Both the position numbers and the translations under genes were made by a program. DNA of 39,994 nt from Clostridia bacterium (GTDB taxonomy: Bacteria > Bacillota > Clostridia > Oscillospirales > CAG-382): positions 1-39,994 of the forward strand of contig JAFQHW010000074.1 in the NCBI GenBank assembly GCA_017397805.1, given 5' to 3'. Positions 7,447-15,726 of the stretch are shown piece after piece (within the stretch, counting starts at the first letter, position 1; every line of letters begins with the position of its first letter). Below the pieces are notes generated by a model that was not told the DNA's origin, made no database searches, and worked only from the letters and a program-made list of their open reading frames with translations.

Positions 7447-8804
7447 GAACTATCAGCGCAATAGGTACACCCCACGGTGTAGGTGCCGTATCTATGATAC
7501 GTCTTTCCGGTGATGAGGCACTTTCCGTAGCGGAGAAGGTTTTTTGCCCCAAGGGAAGCGCTTCCCTGGCTCAGCGCCCGACGCGCACCGCCGTTTACGG
7601 CAGCTTTCAAGATGAACGGGGTGCTTTTGACGACGGAATAGTTATATATTACGCCGCGCCCGCCTCCTATACGGGGGAGGATATGGTGGAGCTTATGTGC
7701 CACGGCGGTGTGCTTGCCACCTCAAGGCTTTTTGCGGCTACGCTGTCTGCGGGGGCGGTGGGCGCGGCGGCAGGTGAGTTTACAAAGCGCGCTTTTATAA
7801 ACGGCAAGCTGAGTCTTTCCCAAGCGGAGGCGGTAGGTCTGCTTATAGAAGCAAAAACCGATAGCTGTCTGGATATAGGCATCCGTCATTTGGGCGGCTC
7901 ACTTACCAAAAGCATAAACCGTTGCAGTGATAAACTGCTTGCCATGGCGTCATCGGTTTACGCCTACATAGATTATCCCGAAGAAGATTTGACCGACCTT
8001 AGTCCCGATGAGCTTAAAGCGGAGCTTAACCGGGTAAAAGCGGAGCTTGGCACCCTTAAAAACAGCTATCGCTACGGAAAAGCGGTAACGGAAGGGGTTA
8101 AATGCGCCATCGTGGGTTGCCCCAACACGGGCAAAAGCTCGGTGCTTAATCTGTTGGCAGGTGAGGAGAGGGCGATAGTTACCTCCATAGCCGGCACCAC
8201 CCGCGACGTTATAACGGAAACCGTAAGGCTCGGTGACGTACTGCTTCGGCTTTCGGACACCGCAGGTCTTCGTGAGGGCGGCGGCGAGATAGAGCGCCTT
8301 GGCATCAAGCGCAGTATAGAAAGCCTTAAAGGGGCGGAGCTGGTGTTGGCTGTTTTTGACGGCTCCAAGGCGCAAAGCGAGGGCGATAACGAGGTCATCA
8401 GATACATAGAAGAAGCGGGCAAGACCGCCGTTACCGTAGGTATAATAAACAAAGCCGATAAGGGCAAGATACATAATTACGAGCTACCCTTTAAAAGCCT
8501 CGTGCTTTCCGCAAAGACGGGTGAAGGACTTTCCGACTTGGAGGATACTGTTTGCGGTCTTTACAAAGGCGGCATAGAACGGGATATGGGCGAAACCATA
8601 ACCAACGCAAGACAGCACGCGGCGGTGTGCCGCGCCTTCGACAGCGTGGAAAGCGCCGTAAATGCCCTTGAATCCGGCTACACTCAGGACGTGGCGGGGC
8701 TTGATATAGAAGAAGCCTTATCTGCCTTGGGTGAGCTGGACGGCAGACAGGTAAACGAAGATATAGTAAACGAGATATTCTCCCGCTTTTGCGTGGGGAA
8801 ATAA
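7443..8804 (+). CDS. mnmE: tRNA modification GTPase MnmE (TTG start)
   Basis: MnmE works with MnmG to build the 5-carboxymethylaminomethyl group on U34 of certain tRNAs, using GTP, FAD and a folate-derived one-carbon unit. The 453-residue protein shows the N-terminal folate-binding domain, an inserted G domain with GCPNTGKSS (225-233), GTTRD (251-255), DTAGLR (272-277) and NKAD (336-339), and the C-terminal CVGK whose Cys is catalytic in the family (usually CIGK). The start is TTG at 7443, with GGGGAGG about seven bases upstream inside trmL; the TTGA overlap implies coupled translation. Only 14 bases separate it from mnmG. Confidence 0.97.
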   Translation: MRTISAIGTPHGVGAVSMIRLSGDEALSVAEKVFCPKGSASLAQRPTRTAVYGSFQDERGAFDDGIVIYYAAPASYTGEDMVELMCHGGVLATSRLFAATLSAGAVGAAAGEFTKRAFINGKLSLSQAEAVGLLIEAKTDSCLDIGIRHLGGSLTKSINRCSDKLLAMASSVYAYIDYPEEDLTDLSPDELKAELNRVKAELGTLKNSYRYGKAVTEGVKCAIVGCPNTGKSSVLNLLAGEERAIVTSIAGTTRDVITETVRLGDVLLRLSDTAGLREGGGEIERLGIKRSIESLKGAELVLAVFDGSKAQSEGDNEVIRYIEEAGKTAVTVGIINKADKGKIHNYELPFKSLVLSAKTGEGLSDLEDTVCGLYKGGIERDMGETITNARQHAAVCRAFDSVESAVNALESGYTQDVAGLDIEEALSALGELDGRQVNEDIVNEIFSRFCVGK

Positions 8805-8818
8805 AGAGAGGACAGTTT

Positions 8819-10699
8819 ATGATAACGTATAATGCCGAAAGCCTTGACGTGGCAGTGGTGGGCGCAGGTCACGCGGGAATAGAGGCGGCACTTGCCGCCG
8901 CACGGATGGGCTTTAGGACTGCCATATTTACCCTTTCCTTAGATTTGGTGGGGAATATGCCTTGCAACCCCTCCATAGGCGGTACGGGCAAGGGACATTT
9001 GGTGTATGAGATTACCGCTTTGGGCGGTGAAATGGGTAGGGCGGCAGACAAGGTAATGCTTCAAAGCCGTATGCTTAATCTAAGCAAGGGCCCTGCAGTG
9101 CACTCTTTGCGTATGCAGTCCGACCGCAGAAAATATCAGGATAATATGAAGCAGACCTTGGAGAATACCGATAATCTGAAGGTTATCCAAGCCGAGGTTA
9201 CGGAGATCAAAGCCGAGGGCGGCAAAATAACGGGCGTAGTTACCGCTTTCGGCGCTTTTTATCCTTCAAAGGCGGTTATTATCGCTACGGGTACTTCCTT
9301 GGGCGGCAGAATTATAGTAGGTGAGCACGCTTACGATTCGGGCCCCGATAACACCAAGGCGGCGGTAAGTCTTTCCGCTTCTTTGGAGTCTTTGGGTGTG
9401 CCTCTCAGACGTTTTAAGACGGGTACCCCCGCAAGGATACACAAGGACAGCATAAATTTTGAGGTGTTGGAGGAGCAAACGGGCGACGTACCGCCTACCT
9501 ACTTCGCCGTTGAAAGCGAAAAAAGTGAGGGCGGCTACTCCTGCCATATAACCTACACCAACGCAGAGACTCATAAGATAATAAGGGATAATTTGCATCG
9601 CAGTCCCCTTTTCGGCGGCGAGATAAAGGGTGTGGGCCCCCGCTATTGCCCAAGCATCGAGGATAAGGTGGTGCGTTTTTCCGATAAGGAAAGACATCAG
9701 ATATTTATAGAGCCTATGGGTGAAAATACCAAGGAGATGTATCTGCAGGGGCTTTCCTCTTCCTTACCTGAGGAGGTACAGCTAAAGTTGGTGCACTCCA
9801 TAAAGGGATTGGAAAAGGCGGAGTTTATGCGTACCGCCTACGCCATAGAATACGACTGCACCGACCCCACCTACTTAAAACCCAGCCTTGAGTTCAAGAA
9901 TATAGAGGGACTTTACGGGGCGGGACAGTTCAACGGCAGCAGCGGCTACGAGGAGGCGGCGGCGCAAGGACTTATTGCCGGTATCAACGCTTGCCTTAAA
10001 TTGCAGGGCAAGGAGCCGTTGGTACTCAGCCGCGGAGAAAGCTATATCGGCACACTTATTGACGATTTGGTAACCAAGGGCACTAACGAGCCGTACCGAA
10101 TGATGACCTCCCGAAGTGAGTACAGACTGCTTCTCCGTCAGGATAACGCGGAGGACAGACTTATAGAAAAAGGCAGGGCGGTAGGACTTGTAAGCGACAG
10201 GCAGTACAACAGATATTTGGCTGATAAGGCGGCAATCGAAGGGGAGATAGAGCGTCTTAAAAGCGAATCCTTGCCTAAAAGTGCCGAGCTTGATAAGCTG
10301 ATGACGGATAACGGATTCCCCATAACCGTCGGCGGTATCCGCAAGCACGAGCTTTTAAAGCGCCCCGGCATAAAAATAGACGATATATACCGCTTGGAGG
10401 GGAACGATAATCCCCCCGAAAGGCGAATAGCCTTGAGAGTGGAAACGGAGATACGCTACGCAGGGTATATTGAAAAACAGCGCCGCGAGGTGGAGAAGCT
10501 TGCGTCCTTGGAAAGCAAAAAGCTCCCCCCCGATATTGACTACAGCGCCGTTAAGGGCATAAGGATAGAGGCGGCACAAAAGCTTGAAAAGCACCGCCCC
10601 GAAAGCATAGGACACGCCGCCCGTATTTCGGGCATAAGTCCTGCGGATATAAGCGTATTGCTTATATATCTTTCCCACAGAGGAGGAGATAACAAATGA
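8819..10699 (+). CDS. mnmG: tRNA U34 carboxymethylaminomethyl-modifying enzyme MnmG (GidA)
   Basis: MnmG is the FAD-dependent partner of MnmE in wobble-uridine modification. The 626-residue reading starts at ATG 8819 behind GAGAGGA; an earlier ATG at 8789 overlaps the end of mnmE and lacks conservation. The dinucleotide-binding GAGHAG is at 15-20, and the GidA signature CNPSIGGTGKGH at 49-60. The middle part carries family segments such as RFKTGTP and MTSRSEYRLLLRQDNA, and the C-terminal helical domain contacts MnmE and tRNA. Its TGA overlaps the rsmG ATG (ATGA), a classic coupling arrangement. Confidence 0.98.
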   Translation: MITYNAESLDVAVVGAGHAGIEAALAAARMGFRTAIFTLSLDLVGNMPCNPSIGGTGKGHLVYEITALGGEMGRAADKVMLQSRMLNLSKGPAVHSLRMQSDRRKYQDNMKQTLENTDNLKVIQAEVTEIKAEGGKITGVVTAFGAFYPSKAVIIATGTSLGGRIIVGEHAYDSGPDNTKAAVSLSASLESLGVPLRRFKTGTPARIHKDSINFEVLEEQTGDVPPTYFAVESEKSEGGYSCHITYTNAETHKIIRDNLHRSPLFGGEIKGVGPRYCPSIEDKVVRFSDKERHQIFIEPMGENTKEMYLQGLSSSLPEEVQLKLVHSIKGLEKAEFMRTAYAIEYDCTDPTYLKPSLEFKNIEGLYGAGQFNGSSGYEEAAAQGLIAGINACLKLQGKEPLVLSRGESYIGTLIDDLVTKGTNEPYRMMTSRSEYRLLLRQDNAEDRLIEKGRAVGLVSDRQYNRYLADKAAIEGEIERLKSESLPKSAELDKLMTDNGFPITVGGIRKHELLKRPGIKIDDIYRLEGNDNPPERRIALRVETEIRYAGYIEKQRREVEKLASLESKKLPPDIDYSAVKGIRIEAAQKLEKHRPESIGHAARISGISPADISVLLIYLSHRGGDNK

Positions 10700-11391
10700 G
10701 CCTTAAGGAGCTGACCGTAAAAAACGCGCCCTATCCCATAACGGAAGAGTGCGCGGAAAAGCTGGGTATTATAGGTAAGCGCTTGCAGGAGGAAAACAAA
10801 AAGTATAACCTTACGGCACTTACCTCCGATGAGGATATAGCCGTGCTTCATTTTGCCGATTGTCTTCAGCTTGTAAAGGCGGTGGACTTCAGCGGCAAAA
10901 AAACGGTGGACATAGGTTGCGGCGGCGGATTCCCCTCCCTTGTAATTGCGGCGGCAGAGCCTTCCGCTTCCGTTTGTGCTCTGGACAGCACCGCAAAAAA
11001 GCTTACCTTCGTGGCGGAAACCGCGGCGGCAGCGGGGATGGATAACATCCAAATCATGACGGGACGCGCGGAGGAATTGGTAAAAGAAGTCCGCGAGAGC
11101 TTTGATATTGCAGTATCCCGCGGGGTATCCCGCCTTAATATTTTGGCAGAGCTTTGCTTGCCCTACGTAAAGGTGGGCGGTTTGTTTGCGGCCATGAAGG
11201 GCGGCGGCGGCAGAGAGGAAGCTAAAGAAGCGGAAAAAGGCATAATCCGTCTGGGCGGCAAGCTTAAAGAAATAATCCCCTCCCCCGTAAAGGGCGGAGA
11301 GGACCATTGTGTTATAATAATAGAAAAGCTTCGCCAGACTCCCGCTGAGTATCCCAGACAGTATAACAAAATAAAAAAGCAACCGCTGTAA
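10696..11391 (+). CDS. rsmG: 16S rRNA (guanine(527)-N7)-methyltransferase
   Basis: RsmG (GidB) adds N7-methyl to G527 of 16S rRNA in the 530 loop using S-adenosylmethionine. The 231-residue protein has the family's Rossmann motif VDIGCGGGFPSLV (71-83), the EENKKYNLTAL segment (32-42) and FDIAVSRGVS further on. GGAGGAG stands just upstream of the ATG inside the end of mnmG, with a four-base overlap. It is the last gene of the operon. A perfect 11-bp hairpin follows immediately. Many Firmicutes have noc or parA/parB after this gene near the origin; here the next gene is convergent and unrelated. Confidence 0.96.
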   Translation: MSLKELTVKNAPYPITEECAEKLGIIGKRLQEENKKYNLTALTSDEDIAVLHFADCLQLVKAVDFSGKKTVDIGCGGGFPSLVIAAAEPSASVCALDSTAKKLTFVAETAAAAGMDNIQIMTGRAEELVKEVRESFDIAVSRGVSRLNILAELCLPYVKVGGLFAAMKGGGGREEAKEAEKGIIRLGGKLKEIIPSPVKGGEDHCVIIIEKLRQTPAEYPRQYNKIKKQPL

Positions 11392-11392
11392 A

Positions 11393-11417
11393 AATTAAAG
11401 CTTCAGAAGCTTTAATT
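11393..11417 (+). terminator. Hairpin after rsmG, possible terminator
   Basis: AATTAAAGCTT-CAG-AAGCTTTAATT forms a perfect 11-bp stem with a three-base loop directly after the rsmG stop. It lacks a proper T-run, so termination may rely on the stronger hairpin inside repeat R3. Its right half also pairs with the end of the convergent amidohydrolase gene. Confidence 0.5.
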
Positions 11418-11618
11418 CAGACGGTCGAGAAAGGATACAGACAAGACGAACCGAGGCGATAGCTGTACTGAGTACTGCAAGCCGAGGTTCGTTTTGAACG
11501 AAAAAATATAAATATTTGCGAAAAATTCAGGGAAAATCCCTGAATTTTTTTCGTTGATAGTTTCGTTTTTATCTTTTTTCGTGTTCTGTGCCTTTATCGG
11601 CTGCCTGAATAAAGCTTC
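11406..11618. repeat. Structured repeat R3
   Basis: Core 11433-11592. The closing stem pairs ACAGA with TCTGT. The internal stem-loop 11447-11491 reads CGAACC-GA-GGC-GATA-GC-T-GTAC, loop TGA, GTAC-T-GC-AA-GCC-GA-GGTTCG. A perfect 13-bp hairpin lies at 11521-11549 with a T-run to 11551. The outer arms 11406-11434 and 11591-11618 are imperfect complements over about 28 bases, and the right arm covers the last 25 bases of the amidohydrolase gene. The copy lies between convergent rsmG and amidohydrolase and could terminate both. Confidence 0.87.
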
Positions 11619-12403
11619 AAGAGCTTTTCTGCATTTTTGCAGAAGAGCTTTTCTTTTTCTTCTTCGGTAAAGGGCAGTGGGTTTATGTAGTTGTAAGCGG
11701 TATCCGTACAAAATACGGGGAAATCACTGCCGAAAAGTACCCTGTCCACGCCGAATCGCATGATAAGGTCGTAGGTCTGCTCCTCGCTCAAAAAGGGACG
11801 CGCCTCCGAGCAGTCCACAAAAATATCGGTATCAACTAAGTACTCCACAGCCTCGTCCCACACGGAATACCCACCTAAATGGGCACCTATAACCGTCAGA
11901 TCAGGCACTTTATCGCAGACCGCGCGCATACGCTTGGGGGTGGAATAATCGGTGTTCTTGTCGCCTACGTGGAACAAAACGGGCAACCCCAGCTCACCGC
12001 AACGTCGGTAAAGTCTTATCATTACTTCGTCGTCTATAAAAAGCTTTTGGAAATCGGGATGTATCTTTATACCCTTGGCACCCTTCTCCGCTATACGCTC
12101 CAGCTCTGCCAGACACTCGTTCTCACCCAGCTCAGGATGGAAGGAGCCGAAGGGGATATAGGCGCTGTCGTTTTCTGCCATCATAAGCAAAAAATCGTTG
12201 CCGTTCACCACGTTCTTACCCTTCATGGCGGCAGAGGAAATAACGAATCGGCAGTCGATACCTTCGGGTACTCTCTCCCTTAAAAGCGATGCTTTTCCAT
12301 TTCCCTCCATGGCAAGGCCGTAGTATTTACCCACGTTTTCGGCGGCACGCTCCGCTATGGCATCGGGAAATATGTGGGTATGGAAGTCAATTAATTTGTT
12401 CAT
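11594..12403 (-). CDS. Metal-dependent amidohydrolase-fold protein
   Basis: This 269-residue protein belongs to the amidohydrolase-2 (TIM-barrel) superfamily. Visible metal- and substrate-site motifs are DFHTHIFPD (6-14, with H8 and H10), KIHP (H115), LFHVGD (H145), GAHLGG (H175) and FGSDFP (D227), in the usual barrel order. The family includes decarboxylases and hydrolases, and the sequence alone does not fix a substrate. The start has GGAGAA eight bases upstream. No good promoter is visible in the 28 bases between repeat R4 and this start, so it may be read through from the efp/CD1247-like operon or use an unseen promoter in R4. The last codons lie inside the arm of repeat R3. Confidence 0.85.
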   Translation of the reverse strand: MNKLIDFHTHIFPDAIAERAAENVGKYYGLAMEGNGKASLLRERVPEGIDCRFVISSAAMKGKNVVNGNDFLLMMAENDSAYIPFGSFHPELGENECLAELERIAEKGAKGIKIHPDFQKLFIDDEVMIRLYRRCGELGLPVLFHVGDKNTDYSTPKRMRAVCDKVPDLTVIGAHLGGYSVWDEAVEYLVDTDIFVDCSEARPFLSEEQTYDLIMRFGVDRVLFGSDFPVFCTDTAYNYINPLPFTEEEKEKLFCKNAEKLLKLYSGSR

Positions 12404-12431
12404 CTTTTTATTCTCCGCTTTGATTGCTTGG

Positions 12432-12621
12432 CAGAGTGCTGAAAAAGGATACAGACAAGACGAACCGAGGCGATAGCTGTACTGAGTACTGCAAGCCGAG
12501 GTTCGTTTTGAACGAAAAATATAAATATTTGTGAAAAATTCAGGGATTTTTCCCTGAATTTTTGTCGTTGATATTTTTCTTTTTATCTTTTTTCGTGTTC
12601 TGTGCCTTTTTCAGCGGTCTG
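12432..12621. repeat. Structured repeat R4
   Basis: Core 12447-12606, closely similar to R3. Outer arms 12432-12448 and 12605-12621 pair over 17 positions with two mismatches (CAGAGTGCTGAAAAAGG against CAGACCGCTGAAAAAGG). The internal stem-loop is 12461-12505. The 13-bp hairpin 12534-12563 has the same stem as R3 but a different loop (TTTT instead of AAA), and on the minus strand it is followed by a T-run. It begins four bases after the stop codon of the CD1247-like gene. Confidence 0.88.
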
Positions 12622-12625
12622 TTAT

Positions 12626-13051
12626 TTATTCTTCGATGTCCTCGATATCTTCAAGCTCTATTTCGGTGTTGCAGGAGGGGCAGATTATTACGTCATCCTC
12701 GGTATCTGCATCGAAATAAACCTCTTCGCCGCAGGTGGGGCATACGGTTGCAAAGCAATCACAGTCACAGTCGCAGTCGCAGTCACAATCATCGTCACAG
12801 CAATCACAGCAGTCACAGTCATCGTCTTCGCACTCGTAAACGTCACGCTCAACCTCGCCCAGGTCGGCATCGAGCTCGTCAATATATTCTTCAAGATAGC
12901 TCTGACCGTCTTCCAAATCAAGAACGGAAAGGCTTATATCCTCAAGCAAGTCTGCAATAGCCTTAAAAAGCTTGCCTTCGTTGGTGCTGTCATCAATCTT
13001 CATGCCTTCCATAAGGCCCTTAAGATAAGCCGCTTTTTCGGAAATGTTCAT
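12626..13051 (-). CDS. CD1247-N-terminal-domain-like protein with Asp/Cys tract and zinc ribbon
   Basis: This 141-residue acidic protein has three parts. The N-terminal 70 residues are helical, with the YLKGLMEGMKID pattern I associate with the CD1247 N-terminal domain of clostridial proteins. Residues 74-99 are almost entirely Asp and Cys, ending in five Cys-Asp repeats. A C-terminal zinc ribbon follows (CPTC at 104-107, CPSC at 124-127) with an acidic tail. The role of this family is unknown; the cysteines suggest metal binding, which is inference. The start has GAGGTAATAAT upstream and lies 18 bases after efp, implying co-transcription. The Asp/Cys tract is encoded by degenerate six-base repeats that may vary in number between strains. 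Confidence 0.85.
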   Translation of the reverse strand: MNISEKAAYLKGLMEGMKIDDSTNEGKLFKAIADLLEDISLSVLDLEDGQSYLEEYIDELDADLGEVERDVYECEDDDCDCCDCCDDDCDCDCDCDCDCFATVCPTCGEEVYFDADTEDDVIICPSCNTEIELEDIEDIEE

Positions 13052-13069
13052 ATTATTACCTCACAAAAA

Positions 13070-13627
13070 TTACACTCTCTCAAGATACTCACCGGTTCTG
13101 GTGTCAATCTTAAGTACGTCGCCTTCGTTAACGAACATGGGAACCTTTATCTCAGCACCCGTCTCAAGAGTAGCGGGCTTAAGAGCGTTGGTAGCGGTGT
13201 TGCCCTTAAAGCCGGGCTCAGTCTCCGTAACTGCAAGCTCAACGAACATGGGAGGTTCAACGGAGAAAACGTTGCCCTTATAGGATACCAAACGGCAAGT
13301 CATACCCTCTTTAACAAACTTAAAGTTATCGGGAAGCTTATCAGCGTTAAGGGGAACCTGGTCATAGGTCTCCATATCCATAAAGTAATAAAGGTCGCCG
13401 TCGCTGTAGCTGTATTCCATATCTTTTCTTTCAACGATTGCGGTGGGGAACTTAGCGGTAGGGTTAAAAGAAGTTTCAACTACGCCGCCGGAGATAACGT
13501 TTCTCATCTTAGTTCTTACAAAAGCCGCACCTTTGCCGGGCTTAACGTGCTGGAACTCGATAACCTGCATTACGTTACCGTCCATCTCAAAAGTCAAACC
13601 GTTTTTAAAATCGCCTGCTGAAATCAT
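13070..13627 (-). CDS. efp: Translation elongation factor P
   Basis: EF-P binds ribosomes stalled at polyproline stretches and stimulates peptide-bond formation. The 185-residue protein has normal length and three beta-barrel domains: the KOW-like N-terminal domain with loop [13 protein letters not shown] (Lys32 at the tip, the position modified in many bacteria), the central OB domain, and a C-terminal OB domain ending in [27 protein letters not shown] gives a strong ribosome binding site. It has its own promoter just downstream of the Na/Pi transporter gene and is followed by the CD1247-like gene. No modification enzyme for Lys32 is seen nearby. Confidence 0.97.
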   Translation of the reverse strand: MISAGDFKNGLTFEMDGNVMQVIEFQHVKPGKGAAFVRTKMRNVISGGVVETSFNPTAKFPTAIVERKDMEYSYSDGDLYYFMDMETYDQVPLNADKLPDNFKFVKEGMTCRLVSYKGNVFSVEPPMFVELAVTETEPGFKGNTATNALKPATLETGAEIKVPMFVNEGDVLKIDTRTGEYLERV

Positions 13628-13645
13628 AAATATCCTCCATAATAA

Positions 13646-13670
13646 GGCACAGCGGACGCGCCGCCAAGCC
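13646..13670 (-). promoter_or_regulatory. Hairpin in the efp leader
   Basis: In the predicted efp leader, GGC-TT-GGCGG-CGCGT-CCGCT-GT-GCC folds into an eight-pair G+C-rich stem in otherwise A+T-rich DNA, ending about 12 bases before the ribosome binding site. No T-run follows, so it is not a terminator; a stability or translation role is a guess. Confidence 0.4.
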
Positions 13671-13703
13671 CTCTTAATTTTTTAATCACCTATAATTAAC
13701 AAC

Positions 13704-13732
13704 ATTTTATAGCATTTTTGCATAAAAGTCAA
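13704..13732 (-). promoter_or_regulatory. Promoter of efp
   Basis: Minus strand TTGACT (13732-13727), a 17-base spacer and TAAAAT (13709-13704). It lies immediately after the stop codon of the Na/Pi gene, with no terminator in between. Confidence 0.7.
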
Positions 13733-13740
13733 TAGTTTTT

Positions 13741-15486
13741 TTATTTAAGGGCGTACTTTTCCCTATATTCCTCGTACTTTGCATTAAAATCGCCGCCGCC
13801 GGCTTTTGCACTGCGCAAGGTTTCGTGGATGTTCATGTGCTTTTGGGAGATCTCCAAAACACAGCCCGCCACGTTGGAGCAATGGTCGGAAACTCTTTCA
13901 AGCGCCGCCAGCAAATCCGTCCAGACGAAGCCTATGTCGATTGTGCACATCTCTTTTTGCAGTCTTTGTATATGGCGGGTACGCAACGTTTCCTTCAAGC
14001 GGTCTATTACCTGCTCCAAGGGTTCTATCTCCGTAGCCGCAACAAGGTCGTTGCTTACGAAGGCATCTGCGGTCTTGTCCACTATCTCCGCCACTGCCGA
14101 AAGAAGCACCTCAAGCTCTGCCTTCGCTTCTTCGCTGAAGGAAAGTCCTTTCTCTTCCATCTCCTCGGCGGCACAAACTATCTCTACCGCGTGGTCTGAT
14201 ATACGCTCGAAATCACCTATTATTTTAAGAAGTTTTGCTGCCTCCGCACTGTCGTCACCGCTTATGCGGCGGGTGCTCAGCTTAACCAGATAGGTGCCTA
14301 AAATGTCCTCGTAATGGTCGGTTTTATCTTCCTTCTCCCTGACCTTTGCCGCCAAAACCTTGTCATAACCGCGCACTAAGGAAAGACTGTCCTTTAAAGC
14401 AAGGGCGGATACGTGCGCCATATCGGAAGCGATGGTGTGGCAACGCTGAAGTGCGATGGGAGGTGTTGCCAGCAAACGCTCGTCCAGCTCCTCCACCGTG
14501 TCGGGAGTTTGTCCGTCGGGAACGAGACGGCACACAAGCTTTTCCAACAAAGAAGCGAAGGGGAACAGAATAAAGGTGCAAAGCAGATTGAACGCAGAGT
14601 GTGCTACGGCTATGCCGAAGACCGTGGCGTTATCGTTCAACATCTCGATATTAACTATGGATTTTACCATGCAAAACGCGCCAAGCAATATGGCGGTGCC
14701 CAAAATATTAAAGGAAAGGTGCACCAACGCGGCACGCTTTGCGTTTTTGTTGGCACCGAATGCAGAAAGTATTGCGGTAACGCAGGTGCCGATGTTTTGA
14801 CCCATGATGATGGGGATAGCCGCACCGTAGCTGACACCGCCCGCCAAAGCAAGGGTTTGAAGTATGCCCACCGAAGCGGAGCTGGACTGGATGATAGCGG
14901 TAAGGACAGCACCCGCCAGCACGCCCAATATGGGGTTGGTAAACAGTACGAACAGCTGTTGGAAGGCAGGAACTTCTGTCAAGCCGCTTACCGCGCCCGA
15001 CATTATCTCCATACCGTACATAAGGGTGGCAAAGCCTAAAAGGATACTGCCCGTATCACGCTTTTTGCCGCCTTCCTTAGCCAAGAAGAACAAAAGCCCT
15101 ATAATTGCCAAGACGGGGGTAAAGGATGAGGGTTTAAGCAGCTTAACGAAGGTGTTGCCGCTGTCTATACCCGTAAGGCTAAGCAGCCACGCGGTAACGG
15201 TGGTACCTATGTTTGCACCCATTATTACGTTTATTGCCTGCCGCAAGGTCATAATGCCGGAGTTTACAAAGCCAACCACCATAACCGTAGTAGCCGAGGA
15301 GCTTTGTATAACTGCCGTAACGCCCATGCCCGTAAGAAGACCCGCCCAAGGGTTGGAGGTAAGCTTGGAAAGCAAGGAGCGCAAACTGTTGCCCGCACGT
15401 CTTTCCAGCGCCTGCCCCATTACGTTCATGCCGAAAAGGAACAGAGCAAGACCGCCTATAAGCTGAAGCGCGTCAAAAATATCCAT
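13741..15486 (-). CDS. Na/Pi cotransporter family protein with PhoU-like domain
   Basis: This 581-residue inner-membrane protein belongs to the NptA/YjbB-type sodium-phosphate cotransporter family. The membrane part (about 1-325) has the inverted repeat typical of the family, with QSSSA at 61-65 and again at 200-204, each followed by an NIGT motif (92-95 and 231-234). Residues from about 345 onward are a helical PhoU-like domain, probably cytosolic. Members take up or export phosphate; the direction is not evident here. It is transcribed from a near-perfect promoter and precedes efp. No pho box or other phosphate genes are visible nearby. Confidence 0.94.
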   Translation of the reverse strand: MDIFDALQLIGGLALFLFGMNVMGQALERRAGNSLRSLLSKLTSNPWAGLLTGMGVTAVIQSSSATTVMVVGFVNSGIMTLRQAINVIMGANIGTTVTAWLLSLTGIDSGNTFVKLLKPSSFTPVLAIIGLLFFLAKEGGKKRDTGSILLGFATLMYGMEIMSGAVSGLTEVPAFQQLFVLFTNPILGVLAGAVLTAIIQSSSASVGILQTLALAGGVSYGAAIPIIMGQNIGTCVTAILSAFGANKNAKRAALVHLSFNILGTAILLGAFCMVKSIVNIEMLNDNATVFGIAVAHSAFNLLCTFILFPFASLLEKLVCRLVPDGQTPDTVEELDERLLATPPIALQRCHTIASDMAHVSALALKDSLSLVRGYDKVLAAKVREKEDKTDHYEDILGTYLVKLSTRRISGDDSAEAAKLLKIIGDFERISDHAVEIVCAAEEMEEKGLSFSEEAKAELEVLLSAVAEIVDKTADAFVSNDLVAATEIEPLEQVIDRLKETLRTRHIQRLQKEMCTIDIGFVWTDLLAALERVSDHCSNVAGCVLEISQKHMNIHETLRSAKAGGGDFNAKYEEYREKYALK

Positions 15487-15530
15487 AAATACACGTCCTT
15501 TTGTAAAAAATGTCCTTCTCTTCTATCTTA

Positions 15531-15559
15531 ATTATATTTAATGGGATAAGCCGTGTCAA
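15531..15559 (-). promoter_or_regulatory. Promoter of the Na/Pi cotransporter gene
   Basis: Minus strand TTGACA (15559-15554), 17 bases, TATAAT (15536-15531): a perfect sigma-A-type promoter 45 bases upstream of the start. Confidence 0.88.
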
Positions 15560-15592
15560 GGAAAAAATAATTAATTTACTGAAATTAAACTA

Positions 15593-15621
15593 TTGTGTTT
15601 TTCCGTTTGTTGGGGTATAAT
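15593..15621 (+). promoter_or_regulatory. Promoter of the htrA-like gene
   Basis: TTGTGT (15593-15598), 17 bases, TATAAT (15616-15621), giving a leader of about 98 bases before the ATG at 15727. It is divergent from the Na/Pi promoter. Confidence 0.75.
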
Positions 15622-15726
15622 ATAGGTTGTTTTAAAAAGTGTATAAAAATTCAGTTATTTTTAAGACAGCGCGGATAATATAAAGTCACAGAAAGCAAAA
15701 CTCTTGTAAAGAAAGCGAGCGATTTT

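Noticed and set aside
135..12621. Repeats as tRNA, tmRNA or another standard RNA gene
   Set aside because: No cloverleaf, CCA end, or recognisable core of common housekeeping RNAs was found in the copies.
12750..12830. Short regular repeats resembling a CRISPR or satellite
   Set aside because: They are six-base degenerate units within an intact reading frame encoding the Asp/Cys tract; there are no spacers or cas genes.
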